Shown piece by piece: positions 50,747 to 57,814 of a stretch of DNA of 61,833 nucleotides. The translations under genes and the position numbers were made by a program. Source of the DNA: a virus; the IMG/VR virus record IMGVR_UViG_3300032086_000660, positions 1 to 61,833 of that record; one strand, written 5' to 3'. Under the pieces are notes generated by a model. The model was not told where the DNA came from. It saw nothing but the letters and a program-made list of their open reading frames with translations, and did not search any database. Each line of letters begins with the position of its first letter. Position 1 is the first letter of the stretch.

Positions 50747-52013
50747 CAACATATTTATGACAAAATCAAGTGTCTACTTTGATACTGATTACGTGTTGAT
50801 GGTACAAAAAGCACCACATATATAGAGAGGTACGAAAATGCATAACATATATAGGGGTGAGTAATATAGAGGGTGGGGATTATAATACATATAGCACGCA
50901 CGCAGACACATACCGAAACGCAACCCAAGACCCTACCCCCCATCGATTGGCTGAGCGCCTACAGATATTTCAGCGTTTGCCCACAGCGCACAGACATTCT
51001 ATGTATTACAGCTATGTTGATAGTGAGATAGTACATAGACTATGTATGCAATCAATCCACTACAGATAGCTCAGTTGATTTGTGAGCGCAGTTCGTTACA
51101 GAGTGAGCACAATACCCCCCAATGAATTTATAACAGCATCACAGCGCCTCAATGGGGTACGCATTATATCTATATATAGCTACCCGTCTTATTTAGATTG
51201 GTTCTAAATTAACATCAAATGTGAAATATTTTACCACAGCGCTTGTGGAAACAAAATAATTGCGTATCTATGCAATGTCGAAAGCGACAAACGTTCTTTG
51301 AATCTGCACTTGCAACAATCACTACAGCGCCTCCGCTGACTGCCGTACTTGTGGGCATTAAACACTCGAATCAATGTCAGCAACAGCGCACCAATGTAGT
51401 GAGCGGAAACGAGTCAGAGCACGAGCATCTTGAAATACGGATGCAAACTGCGGATAGGCGGTACATATGGTAACTGCCTTGATGAGCTAACTTTAAGTGG
51501 TGTAAACTTGGAAGCGGAGCTACAGCGGAAACCAAATGTACCTATGGGGCATTCGGACTTAGGCTGTAGGGACTTCGGTCAGATGTGAAAGAGGTGTAAT
51601 CATTGATAGCAATAAGCGAGGAGTGAGAGTAGTACAAGAATCCATCAAAGCGACAATGGTCACAGCGACAGCTGTAGTCCACTTGGGGTTTTGGAGAGGG
51701 TAAGAGATAGCCATAGGATGTCTCTGAGAGTATTCAACTACTTTGGGTTTTGGAGAGCAGTATAAACACATCAACAGCGGAGCATCGAGAATGCTCAGAG
51801 CTACATCAAACATCTGATTAGGGCGCTCAATTGGGAGCGCTTAGAATCTGTATCACAATGGCTGAATTTGTTATGAGATTGGGAGCGCACAAACAGAGCA
51901 TTTGCTCGGGTGCTTAATACATCAATTGCATAGGAGGTCGTGGTACGGCAATAATCGTTTGGTATATCTCAGACATCTTGCCTAATTGGAGGCGCAATGC
52001 TGTTGTAGTGTTA
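50747..52013. other. Long gene-poor intergenic region, possible origin/control region
   Basis: About 1.27 kb with no convincing gene between the two divergent blocks. It contains ACAGCGC at 50983, 51141, 51236, 51324 and 51383, and ACAGCG-other at 51522, 51662 and 51774, all on the + strand. It has CATATATA-like A/T-rich stretches at 50815-50900. A 13-base direct repeat occurs at 51686 and 51745 (GGGTTTTGGAGAG), and a hairpin at about 51815-51840 (GCGCTC/GAGCGC). Short ORFs here have unphage-like composition. A replication origin or RNA-coding region is possible. Confidence 0.5.
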
Positions 52014-52069
52014 GCCCTAATTGGTTTGCTTTAAATGGAAGGTACGCAGTTCGATTCTGTGTTAGGGCA
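52014..52069 (+). ncRNA. tRNA-like element 1 (no anticodon arm)
   Basis: A 7-bp acceptor-type stem (GCCCTAA 52014-52020 with TTAGGGC 52062-52068) stacks on a canonical T-arm: stem CGCAG/CTGTG at 52045-52061, loop TTCGATT. An A follows as discriminator-like base. Directly after the 5' strand is TTGGTTT, resembling a D-loop GG. Only 24 bases connect it to the T-arm, too few for both D- and anticodon arms. The layout is close to the tRNA-like part of tmRNA. A terminator follows at 52074. It lies 51 bases before the amidoligase ATG. No CCA is encoded. Confidence 0.5.
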
Positions 52070-52073
52070 CAAA

Positions 52074-52098
52074 TGCTGAGTGACATCAGCACTTTTTT
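52074..52098 (+). terminator. Intrinsic terminator after tRNA-like element 1
   Basis: A perfect 6-bp stem (TGCTGA/TCAGCA), six-base loop and six T. It ends 23 bases before the amidoligase ATG. It either ends a small RNA or acts as an attenuator for the gene. Confidence 0.65.
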
Positions 52099-52120
52099 AT
52101 TAACCAAAATTTTATCAATT

Positions 52121-53686
52121 ATGTCACAAGTTAGAAACATCATCACCAACAGAATGATTAACAGCGAGAATGCTCGTATGTCTAATCTAATGGGAGGTTA
52201 CATTCACGTTAATGTAGCTGAGCAAATTGTCGAATCAGTACGAGTAGATGCTGATTCTGTTTACGATGCAATCCGTACAGAGTATGATTGGGTTTCTCGT
52301 GATTACAGAGATTCTCAGTGCATCAAATTGCTATTGGTAGTCCTTGCAAACGGAGGTCGTGTTCGCACTCTCAATGCTTGGGCATCGCCTAACATCAACT
52401 TAGATGGTCTAAACTTCTTCCACATTGGAACAACAAAAGTTTACACTAACCTACATTGCAATGGTACAGATTGTCCGCCGGATTTTCTCAAGCAAGTATC
52501 TATACTCGAGTACGGAAATCCTAACGGCAATCCTACCGGCATTCTTACTTACAAGCAGTTTACTGCGATGAGCAACAGACCAAGCGCTGTGAATTTACCA
52601 TCAGCAGTTCTGAGAGAGGTGCGCCAAGAGATGGTATGTCCTTATGTAATCGAAAGCGGATGGCTCAGAGATAAGTTATTCTCTCGCAATATGACCATCA
52701 ATGGTACAGACAGAAGAATAAACTTTATGTATGGTTCTGATTCTCATACAGCATACGAGTCTTGGAGGTCAGCGCAGTACAACAACAACAATGGTCGCAT
52801 CTTCGGGTATCACGGAAGCGGTAATTTCCGCTCGCAGTTCGATGCTCAGATGGAAGATGGTAAATGGTATTTCGGTATCGAGGCTGAGAAGCAAGATTCT
52901 GATGCCAAAGCATATGCTGATTACCTAAGCGGTAAATGTGGTCAATGGGGCGCTGAGAGAGATGGTTCACTTGGTCGTGGTGGTGCTGAGTTTATCTCGC
53001 CAATCCTACCATTACACAATGGGTCATTTGTTCGTAAGAATTTCCAACAGCATCGTTGGATGCTCGATGCGAAATTGGATGACAATGGCAATGCGAATCG
53101 TACATCTTGCGGAGGTCATATGACCATCAGCAAAAAGGGTATGAGCGGTCGTGAATTGCTCACGCACTTGCATCACTTTGTGCCTTTGTTCTACAGCCTA
53201 TACATCGGGCGCTTGAACACTAACTACGGAGGCGCTGTTGCAAAGGGCGATGTTGCTCATACACGCAGAGCATTCAACTTGAAATCGTTCGGTGTTGAAA
53301 TTCGTATCTTCAGCGGTGTTCCATCAATGGAAGGCGCTTGGTGGAGAGTTCAACTTCTGCAAGTTATCGCTGATATGATTGACAGCGGAGAGGTTCAATC
53401 GTACAAGGATGTTGCTAACGCACTCGTTACAGACAAGCATCCACTACGCAAGGTTATGCGTAAGCAGTACGATAGCAAGCGCATTCGTGACAAGTTCGCA
53501 CTTGTGCTCGCATTCGGTCATATGTACGAGAACAATGGTTCTTCAAGCATTGACATCAGCAATACATCAGATGATGTAAAGCATAAGAGTGACAGAGTAA
53601 TCAGAGCATTCAATCAGTTCAGAGATGTGCGTTCGTGTACTCAGCGCTTGTGGGGTGTTGACAGCATCACTACAACAGAGGCATAA
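52121..53686 (+). CDS. Amidoligase (glutamine-synthetase-fold COOH-NH2 ligase)
   Basis: A 521-aa protein starting MSQVRNIITNR after an A-rich leader. An upstream in-frame start at 51986 would run through the tRNA-like element and terminator. Hallmarks of the amidoligase_2 superfamily are visible: FGIE254AE, then E279RDGSLG with GAEFISP, R-x-x-C330GGH333 and FGVE393IR395IF. They form the metal and ATP site of a glutamine-synthetase-like fold. Such enzymes join carboxyl and amino groups using ATP. Members linked to class II glutamine amidotransferases and gamma-glutamylcyclotransferases are known in phages, and both occur here downstream. The substrate is unknown; peptidoglycan peptides, proteins or small metabolites are candidates. 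The N-terminal 240 residues are extra to the core. Confidence 0.78.
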   Translation: MSQVRNIITNRMINSENARMSNLMGGYIHVNVAEQIVESVRVDADSVYDAIRTEYDWVSRDYRDSQCIKLLLVVLANGGRVRTLNAWASPNINLDGLNFFHIGTTKVYTNLHCNGTDCPPDFLKQVSILEYGNPNGNPTGILTYKQFTAMSNRPSAVNLPSAVLREVRQEMVCPYVIESGWLRDKLFSRNMTINGTDRRINFMYGSDSHTAYESWRSAQYNNNNGRIFGYHGSGNFRSQFDAQMEDGKWYFGIEAEKQDSDAKAYADYLSGKCGQWGAERDGSLGRGGAEFISPILPLHNGSFVRKNFQQHRWMLDAKLDDNGNANRTSCGGHMTISKKGMSGRELLTHLHHFVPLFYSLYIGRLNTNYGGAVAKGDVAHTRRAFNLKSFGVEIRIFSGVPSMEGAWWRVQLLQVIADMIDSGEVQSYKDVANALVTDKHPLRKVMRKQYDSKRIRDKFALVLAFGHMYENNGSSSIDISNTSDDVKHKSDRVIRAFNQFRDVRSCTQRLWGVDSITTTEA

Positions 53687-53693
53687 GCCTACA

Positions 53694-53734
53694 GAGGGGT
53701 AATGGTTAATGCGGGTTCGATTCCCGCACCTTTC
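53694..53734 (+). ncRNA. tRNA-like element 2 (minihelix)
   Basis: A 7-bp acceptor-type stem (GAGGGGT 53694-53700 with ACCTTTC 53728-53734, two G-U pairs) encloses AATGGTTAAT, a D-loop-like stretch. It also encloses a perfect T-arm (GCGGG/CCCGC) with loop TTCGATT. There is no room for an anticodon arm. The third pair is G-U, the position of the alanine identity pair in tRNA-Ala and tmRNA, but the next base is C, not the A preferred by AlaRS. It begins 8 bases after the amidoligase stop. A long-range stem (CAATCATT 53740 with AATGATTG 53774) and a terminator follow. Confidence 0.5.
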
Positions 53735-53782
53735 CTATTCAATCATTCACTTGTTTCGTGGATATTTTTGGTTAATGATTGT

Positions 53783-53816
53783 GGGCGCTCGGGGTTTCTC
53801 GGGCGCTCATTTTTTT
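53783..53816 (+). terminator. Terminator of the amidoligase/tRNA-like unit
   Basis: Two GGGCGCTC copies, 10 bases apart, pair with each other over 8 bp including two wobbles, followed by A and seven T. Confidence 0.75.
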
Positions 53817-53874
53817 CACCATTCCACTATCAACGGAACAAACACACACGCACTAATCCTTAAAAATTATAGAT

Positions 53875-54180
53875 ATGGATATTCTACAACAACTGAGGTT
53901 TCAAGTTTTCAACCTCACGAAAAACGGAGAGCACGACTACGATGCAATCAAAACTATGACGACTAAGCAAGGTAAAAAGACTACAAAAATTGCTCAGTTA
54001 ATTATGCTCAAGAAAGTTCACGATTTGAACGATGAGCTACAACAAGCCAGAATCGAACACTTCGATACAGAGGAGGAGATAAGCAGTCTAATCAAAGCTA
54101 TGATTGATACTTGCTATGTCCTACAGAAGAAGGAAGGATACAAGGATGTAGCTTGGAGCTACACAAGGACGCTCGGATAA
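53875..54180 (+). CDS. Small helical hypothetical protein
   Basis: A 101-aa protein, mainly helical (TKIAQLIMLKKVHDLNDELQQARIEH) with a C-terminal SLIKAMIDTCYVLQKKEGYKD. No family was recognised. It is the first gene after the amidoligase terminator and is followed after 18 bases by the Cys-containing 98-aa gene. Confidence 0.6.
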   Translation: MDILQQLRFQVFNLTKNGEHDYDAIKTMTTKQGKKTTKIAQLIMLKKVHDLNDELQQARIEHFDTEEEISSLIKAMIDTCYVLQKKEGYKDVAWSYTRTLG

Positions 54181-54198
54181 TAACTAAATACCAACGAT

Positions 54199-54495
54199 AT
54201 GAAGGTTTACAAAATCTACAAAGCAAACGGAGAGATGCACTCATCGTTTGACAACAAGCAAGAAGCGATTGACTTCTTGGAGTACGGAGCATCAATGGAG
54301 TTCTCAGAAGAAGGATTCTATATGGAGGAACATCTCGCTTGCCGATGCGGTAACGAGGAGAGCACAGAAACACGATTCGATGCCTACGGGATAACAACGG
54401 GAGATTGGTGCGATGAATGTTACAACGGGAGCAACTATCCGTACAGAAAAGACAAGTATCACGACTACTTGTATGCGGGAGAAAGACTATACTAA
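54199..54495 (+). CDS. Small zinc-ribbon-like protein
   Basis: A 98-aa acidic protein. C48RC50 and a later C71DEC74 could form a zinc ribbon (HLACRCGNEE...GDWCDECYNG). The C-terminus is Tyr-rich (YPYRKDKYHDYLYAGERLY). It could be a host-takeover adaptor protein; function unknown. Confidence 0.58.
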   Translation: MKVYKIYKANGEMHSSFDNKQEAIDFLEYGASMEFSEEGFYMEEHLACRCGNEESTETRFDAYGITTGDWCDECYNGSNYPYRKDKYHDYLYAGERLY

Positions 54496-54511
54496 TTTAA
54501 CACCAAAAGCA

Positions 54512-54769
54512 ATGAGAAAATCAAGAATCAGAATCAGCATCGTTTACTTGGACATCACTTGCGGTCATACTCTGTACAAGATATGGCTGTACAACGATGA
54601 TATGGAAACGAGAGAGAAACTAAGTAAAGCTCAGTTCTTTGCTTTATTCGGTATCACACTACCAAAACACTACAGCTACGAGGCGCTTGACTCTGTAGCG
54701 GAGCTAATCCAAGACGAGTGGAACGGATTGGTGAAAATCAAGCACGATGACTGCATGGACATCAGCTAA
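54512..54769 (+). CDS. Hypothetical early protein
   Basis: An 85-aa protein from ATG 54512 (MRKSRIRISIVYLDITCGHTLYKIWLYN...). A longer frame from 54413 overlaps the upstream gene and is less likely. Mixed alpha/beta; I do not recognise the family. It ends about 10 bases before an inverted repeat and a strong promoter. Confidence 0.55.
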   Translation: MRKSRIRISIVYLDITCGHTLYKIWLYNDDMETREKLSKAQFFALFGITLPKHYSYEALDSVAELIQDEWNGLVKIKHDDCMDIS

Positions 54770-54779
54770 TTCCACAAAA

Positions 54780-54836
54780 TCAGAATGTTTTTTCTGAATT
54801 AAATTTGCACAACTAATCTGAATAGTGTATCTTTGC
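54780..54836 (+). promoter_or_regulatory. Strong Bacteroidota promoter with upstream inverted repeat
   Basis: TTTG at 54804-54807 and TATCTTTGC at 54828-54836 match the -33 and -7 elements with 20 bases between. An inverted repeat TCAGAA/TTCTGA at 54780-54797 lies directly upstream and could be an operator or weak terminator. Confidence 0.78.
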
Positions 54837-54892
54837 ACTATGTTTAACCAACACCGATGTCTGCGATGGGATATAACAGCAGTCCAACCATT

Positions 54893-55663
54893 ATGTGTTT
54901 GCTAATCGTAAATCAAACAAATCTTATTTCAAAGAAACATCTCAAGAATGCTTGGGAGAACAATTCACACGGAGGTGGTATGGCGTACCCATTCATCAAC
55001 GAGTACAACGAGCGATGTGTATTCATCGAAAAATTCAACGATTTCGAATCATTCTACGCTGAGTACGAGAGTGTACGCAAGATGATTGACAAGCCAATGA
55101 TTCTGCACTTCCGCATCTCATCGAGTGGTGGTCGTAGCGAGGAGAACATTCATCCATTCTATGTTCGCAAGGACAAGATGGCTATGGGTCACAACGGAAC
55201 AATCCGTACGCTTGGAGATGAAACGATGTCTGACTCTCGCCATTTGGCGCAAATCATCGGGACATTCAAGGGCAACTCTACGGCTATGCTGAATCACAGC
55301 GGTCTGCGACAGCTTATCTACGCAGTAATCGGTCAGAGCAAACTCGCATTCGTAGATGCTCAAGGTCAGTTCGCAATCTTCAACGAGCACTTAGGTCATT
55401 GGACTGCTAACGGAGATTGGATGTCTAACGACTCTTACAAGGCTGTGCGCAATTGGGTGTATCAAGGCAACAAGAAGGTCGCAAAGACTTCGCTGTCTAA
55501 TCACACAGCAAAGGCAAAGACAACGACTCAAACCTACAACAAGTACAAGGCTGACTACAAGAAGGCTGAACCAACTCGTGACTTGTTCAAGGATTGGGAC
55601 AAAGACTTGGAGAAACAAGAAGAGCAATTCGACTTGGAAACTAACAAGTGGGTTAAAATATAA
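54893..55663 (+). CDS. Class II glutamine amidotransferase-like protein
   Basis: A 256-aa protein. The start is set at ATG 54893 so that Cys is residue 2 (MCLLIVNQ), as Ntn-type class II amidotransferases need Cys1 after Met removal. SHGGGMAY, ILHFRISSSG and MGHNGTI are the glutamine-binding and oxyanion landmarks. The last 70 residues are a charged helical tail. It may release ammonia from glutamine for a ligase, or act as a gamma-glutamyl hydrolase or transferase. With the amidoligase and GGCT it forms a known phage association. It has its own strong promoter. Alternative start 54857 would bury the nucleophile. Confidence 0.75.
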   Translation: MCLLIVNQTNLISKKHLKNAWENNSHGGGMAYPFINEYNERCVFIEKFNDFESFYAEYESVRKMIDKPMILHFRISSSGGRSEENIHPFYVRKDKMAMGHNGTIRTLGDETMSDSRHLAQIIGTFKGNSTAMLNHSGLRQLIYAVIGQSKLAFVDAQGQFAIFNEHLGHWTANGDWMSNDSYKAVRNWVYQGNKKVAKTSLSNHTAKAKTTTQTYNKYKADYKKAEPTRDLFKDWDKDLEKQEEQFDLETNKWVKI

Positions 55664-55681
55664 TTGGTGGTTGGTTAGGTT

Positions 55682-55710
55682 GGGGGCACGGCTGTGGTGG
55701 CTGTGCTCCC
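55682..55710 (+). other. Strong hairpin between amidotransferase and next gene
   Basis: An 11-bp stem (GGGGGCACGGC with GCTGTGCTCCC, two wobbles) and seven-base loop. There is no T-run, so it is more likely an mRNA-stabilising or pausing structure than a terminator. Confidence 0.5.
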
Positions 55711-55735
55711 TTATCAACTTCTAAATTCAAATCAA

Positions 55736-55891
55736 ATGACTTTACACGAACAAAAACTTTACGATAGACTCGTTGAACTCAGCGAGGATATGCTGTCATA
55801 CGGAGAGATGATGGACAATGCTTACATCCGATTGAAATCAGCGGAGATTGAAGCAGTAACAAGAGAACTAATCAAAACAAGAGGACTATGA
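55736..55891 (+). CDS. 51-aa helical protein
   Basis: A short acidic protein (MTLHEQKLYDRLVELSEDML...EAVTRELIKTRGL) from ATG 55736. The stop overlaps the GGCT ATG as ATGA, so it is coupled to it. Function unknown; possibly an accessory subunit. Confidence 0.58.
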   Translation: MTLHEQKLYDRLVELSEDMLSYGEMMDNAYIRLKSAEIEAVTRELIKTRGL

Positions 55892-56313
55892 GAAAACAAA
55901 TCTTTGAAACCAATCAACTCGTAGCGGTGTACGGAACGCTGAAACGAGGATACGGCAATCATAGGTTGCTGAGCAACGCTACCTTTTTGGGCAGCGGTAC
56001 TACGAAAGACAAGTACAGATTGTGCGTAAGCGGTCTTCCTTATATGCTAAAAGGCGTAAGTGAGGAAGGTCACAATGTCGAGGTTGAGGTGTACGACTGC
56101 AATCCGTTTGAGATGTACAACTTAGACTTGCTTGAAGGTCATCCACGATTCTACAAGAGAGAGAAGGTGGATGTTGTTGTGGGAGAAAAAACAATGTCAG
56201 CTTGGGTGTACTTTGTGCCCGATAGCATCCACTACAACAACGGAACTTATGTGGATTCGTACAGAGGTGCGAACTACAATGAGGTGTTAGAACAAATCGA
56301 AACTCAATACTAA
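55888..56313 (+). CDS. Gamma-glutamylcyclotransferase-like protein (GGCT)
   Basis: A 141-aa protein of normal family size. VYGTLKRGYGNH at residues 14-25 is the substrate-binding loop, and the catalytic Glu is E83 in LDLLEGHP followed by FYKR. GGCT enzymes cyclise gamma-glutamyl amines to 5-oxoproline and free amine, undoing gamma-glutamyl links. It lies downstream of a Cys2 amidotransferase and, further up, an amidoligase. It may trim or reverse the ligase product, or act on gamma-glutamyl bonds in peptidoglycan. The fold is clear; the substrate is not. Confidence 0.78.
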   Translation: MRKQIFETNQLVAVYGTLKRGYGNHRLLSNATFLGSGTTKDKYRLCVSGLPYMLKGVSEEGHNVEVEVYDCNPFEMYNLDLLEGHPRFYKREKVDVVVGEKTMSAWVYFVPDSIHYNNGTYVDSYRGANYNEVLEQIETQY

Positions 56314-56331
56314 TCAAAACAACAAACAACT

Positions 56332-56688
56332 ATGAAAACATTTATGTTGTCCTATCCCGATAAAACGGATAGAAATCAGACTCGCTACTTGTTTGAGGTA
56401 GCACAGAACGAAGAAGAAGCTCGCACGAACTTCAGAAACATTCTCAAGATAGGTAGACTGCCTAACTTCAGTAACATCGTAGAACTTCAAGTAGAGGGAA
56501 CTCATATCTCTGAAAGCAGAAACTCTCTGCCAGTAGAGATTGACTGGAACGATGAAATCGTTATGGACTTCGCTAATCAAGTGTGGAACTTGGCGCAAGG
56601 AAAGTTTGCGAGCGAATGGGTAACCAAAGAAGAGAAAGCTGTGATTGTAACTCAGCTGAATAGGTTCAAGCGAAAATCAGTTAAGTAA
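56332..56688 (+). CDS. Hypothetical early protein
   Basis: A 118-aa protein (MKTFMLSYPDKTDRNQTRYLFEVAQNEEEARTNF...) with an alpha/beta pattern and no recognised motif. It follows GGCT by 18 bases and ends the operon, before the 56712 terminator. Confidence 0.58.
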   Translation: MKTFMLSYPDKTDRNQTRYLFEVAQNEEEARTNFRNILKIGRLPNFSNIVELQVEGTHISESRNSLPVEIDWNDEIVMDFANQVWNLAQGKFASEWVTKEEKAVIVTQLNRFKRKSVK

Positions 56689-56711
56689 TTGATTCGCAGA
56701 GTGTAAGATTG

Positions 56712-56744
56712 GGCGGGGAAAATATTCCTCGCCTTTTCTTTTTT
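56712..56744 (+). terminator. Intrinsic terminator after the GGCT operon
   Basis: A 9-bp stem (GGCGGGGAA with TTCCTCGCC, one G-U), AATA loop and a T-rich tail. Confidence 0.78.
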
Positions 56745-57031
56745 GTTCTTAAAAACAATACATATGTTTGTGCCATCGCTGAGTGTAACGGCTTAAAGGT
56801 TCACGGCTTCCGAACAACTATGTTGATAGTGGATGAGGGGCGGTGGACTGTGTGATAATCAGTCAAAGTAATCCTATTTAGGAATCGGCTTGGCAACTTG
56901 AGTCGTTAGGTGGTGATACGAACGAAGAACTCAACGGAGGTATTCATCTACTCAACTTACTTCTCTTTTGGGGGAGGGGGGAGTAAACTTGAGTAGCTTC
57001 AACTCACTCGGAATCTAACAAAGGTATTCTT
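56745..57031 (+). other. Gene-free stretch with structured RNA candidate
   Basis: About 290 bases lack an ORF of note. A TATGTTTG box near 56764 could start an RNA. An 8-bp stem CTACTCAA (56948-56955) with TTGAGTAG (56989-56996), an inner TTACT/AGTAA extension and a G-rich arm makes a long hairpin upstream of the small membrane-protein gene. Confidence 0.4.
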
Positions 57032-57184
57032 ATGGAAAACAAACAAATCATCACAGAGGTCATAGCAATTCTGGTTATGCTCTGGTTTACTGGCTTCTTT
57101 ATCTCGCAAGGCGAGGTAACGATGTCGTTACTTTTCATCGCATTCACATCCTACAAATCGATGAACTTCTTATCTAATCTTTAG
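57032..57184 (+). CDS. 50-aa two-span membrane protein
   Basis: A short ORF (MENKQIITEVIAILVMLWFT...) with two hydrophobic segments at about 8-24 and 29-40. It precedes the TATATTTG promoter of the recombination operon. It may act on the host membrane; function unknown. Confidence 0.5.
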   Translation: MENKQIITEVIAILVMLWFTGFFISQGEVTMSLLFIAFTSYKSMNFLSNL

Positions 57185-57204
57185 CTGTTTCAACGCTAAA
57201 TGTT

Positions 57205-57212
57205 TATATTTG
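57205..57212 (+). promoter_or_regulatory. TATATTTG promoter of the recombination operon
   Basis: A perfect TAnnTTTG element 23 bases before the Erf ATG at 57236. The following genes to 59365 are tightly packed, so it probably drives all of them. Confidence 0.65.
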
Positions 57213-57235
57213 TATAACAATTTAATTCAAACAAG

Positions 57236-57814
57236 ATGAGTAAAACACTAACATCTGCTCTGCTTAAAGTACAAGCGGAACTCAAAGCGCCAAAGAATCA
57301 GCGCAACAAATTCGGAAACTACAACTACCGCAGTGCGGAGGATATATTGGAGGCAGTAAAACCATTACTGACTAAGAACAAACTATCTATGCACATCACT
57401 GATGAGATTATGGAGGTAGGCGGTATCACATTCGTTAACTCTACGGTTGTGGTTACAGATGGAGAATCATCTGTCTACTCTTCTGCTCAAGCGGGTATTG
57501 ATATCAATCGCAAAGGAATGGACATCGCTCAGTCTTTCGGCTCTTCATCTTCTTACGCTCGTAAGTATGCAATGAACGGAATGTTCTTAATTGATGACAC
57601 GAAAGATGCCGATGCAACAAACACGCACGGAAGAACTACTACTTCTACACCTAAATCAAATTCTGATTCAGAGTGGTTTAGTAAGTCTATCGAGTACATC
57701 AAGAGTGCTAAAGACAAGAAGGCTAAGGAACTCGCATACAAGCAAGTGATTGCTAAGTACGGAGCAACTGCGTCTGATGGTCAGAAGAACGCTCTACTTA
57801 AATTTGTAGGGTAA
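57236..57814 (+). CDS. erf: Erf-family single-strand annealing protein
   Basis: A 192-aa recombinase. KNQRNKFGNYNYRSAEDILEAVKPLL is the classic Erf N-terminal signature. Next come VVVTDGESSVYSSAQ and GMDIAQSFGSSSSYARKYAMNGMFLIDD, with the DDTKDAD acidic end of the core. Erf proteins anneal complementary single strands for recombination and genome circularisation. The exonuclease gene starts at the last base of its stop, a normal annealase-exonuclease pair. Confidence 0.85.
   Translation: MSKTLTSALLKVQAELKAPKNQRNKFGNYNYRSAEDILEAVKPLLTKNKLSMHITDEIMEVGGITFVNSTVVVTDGESSVYSSAQAGIDINRKGMDIAQSFGSSSSYARKYAMNGMFLIDDTKDADATNTHGRTTTSTPKSNSDSEWFSKSIEYIKSAKDKKAKELAYKQVIAKYGATASDGQKNALLKFVG

Noticed and set aside
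50857-51813. Short ORFs in the divergent region (50857-51069, 51243-51473, 51559-51813 reverse)
   Set aside because: No homologous pattern, no operon packing, odd composition, and they cover repeats and hairpins. They look like chance frames.
52014-52069. Complete canonical tRNA gene
   Set aside because: Only 24 bases separate the acceptor 5' strand from the T-arm, and no anticodon stem of five pairs with a seven-base loop could be built. It is kept as a tRNA-like element.
51986-52120. Amidoligase start extended upstream to 51986
   Set aside because: The extension would translate the tRNA-like element and its terminator. The residues are Cys-rich and unlike the rest, and ATG 52121 fits better.
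55682-55710. Intrinsic terminator between amidotransferase and the 51-aa gene
   Set aside because: The stem is strong but no run of T follows; it is listed as a hairpin only.
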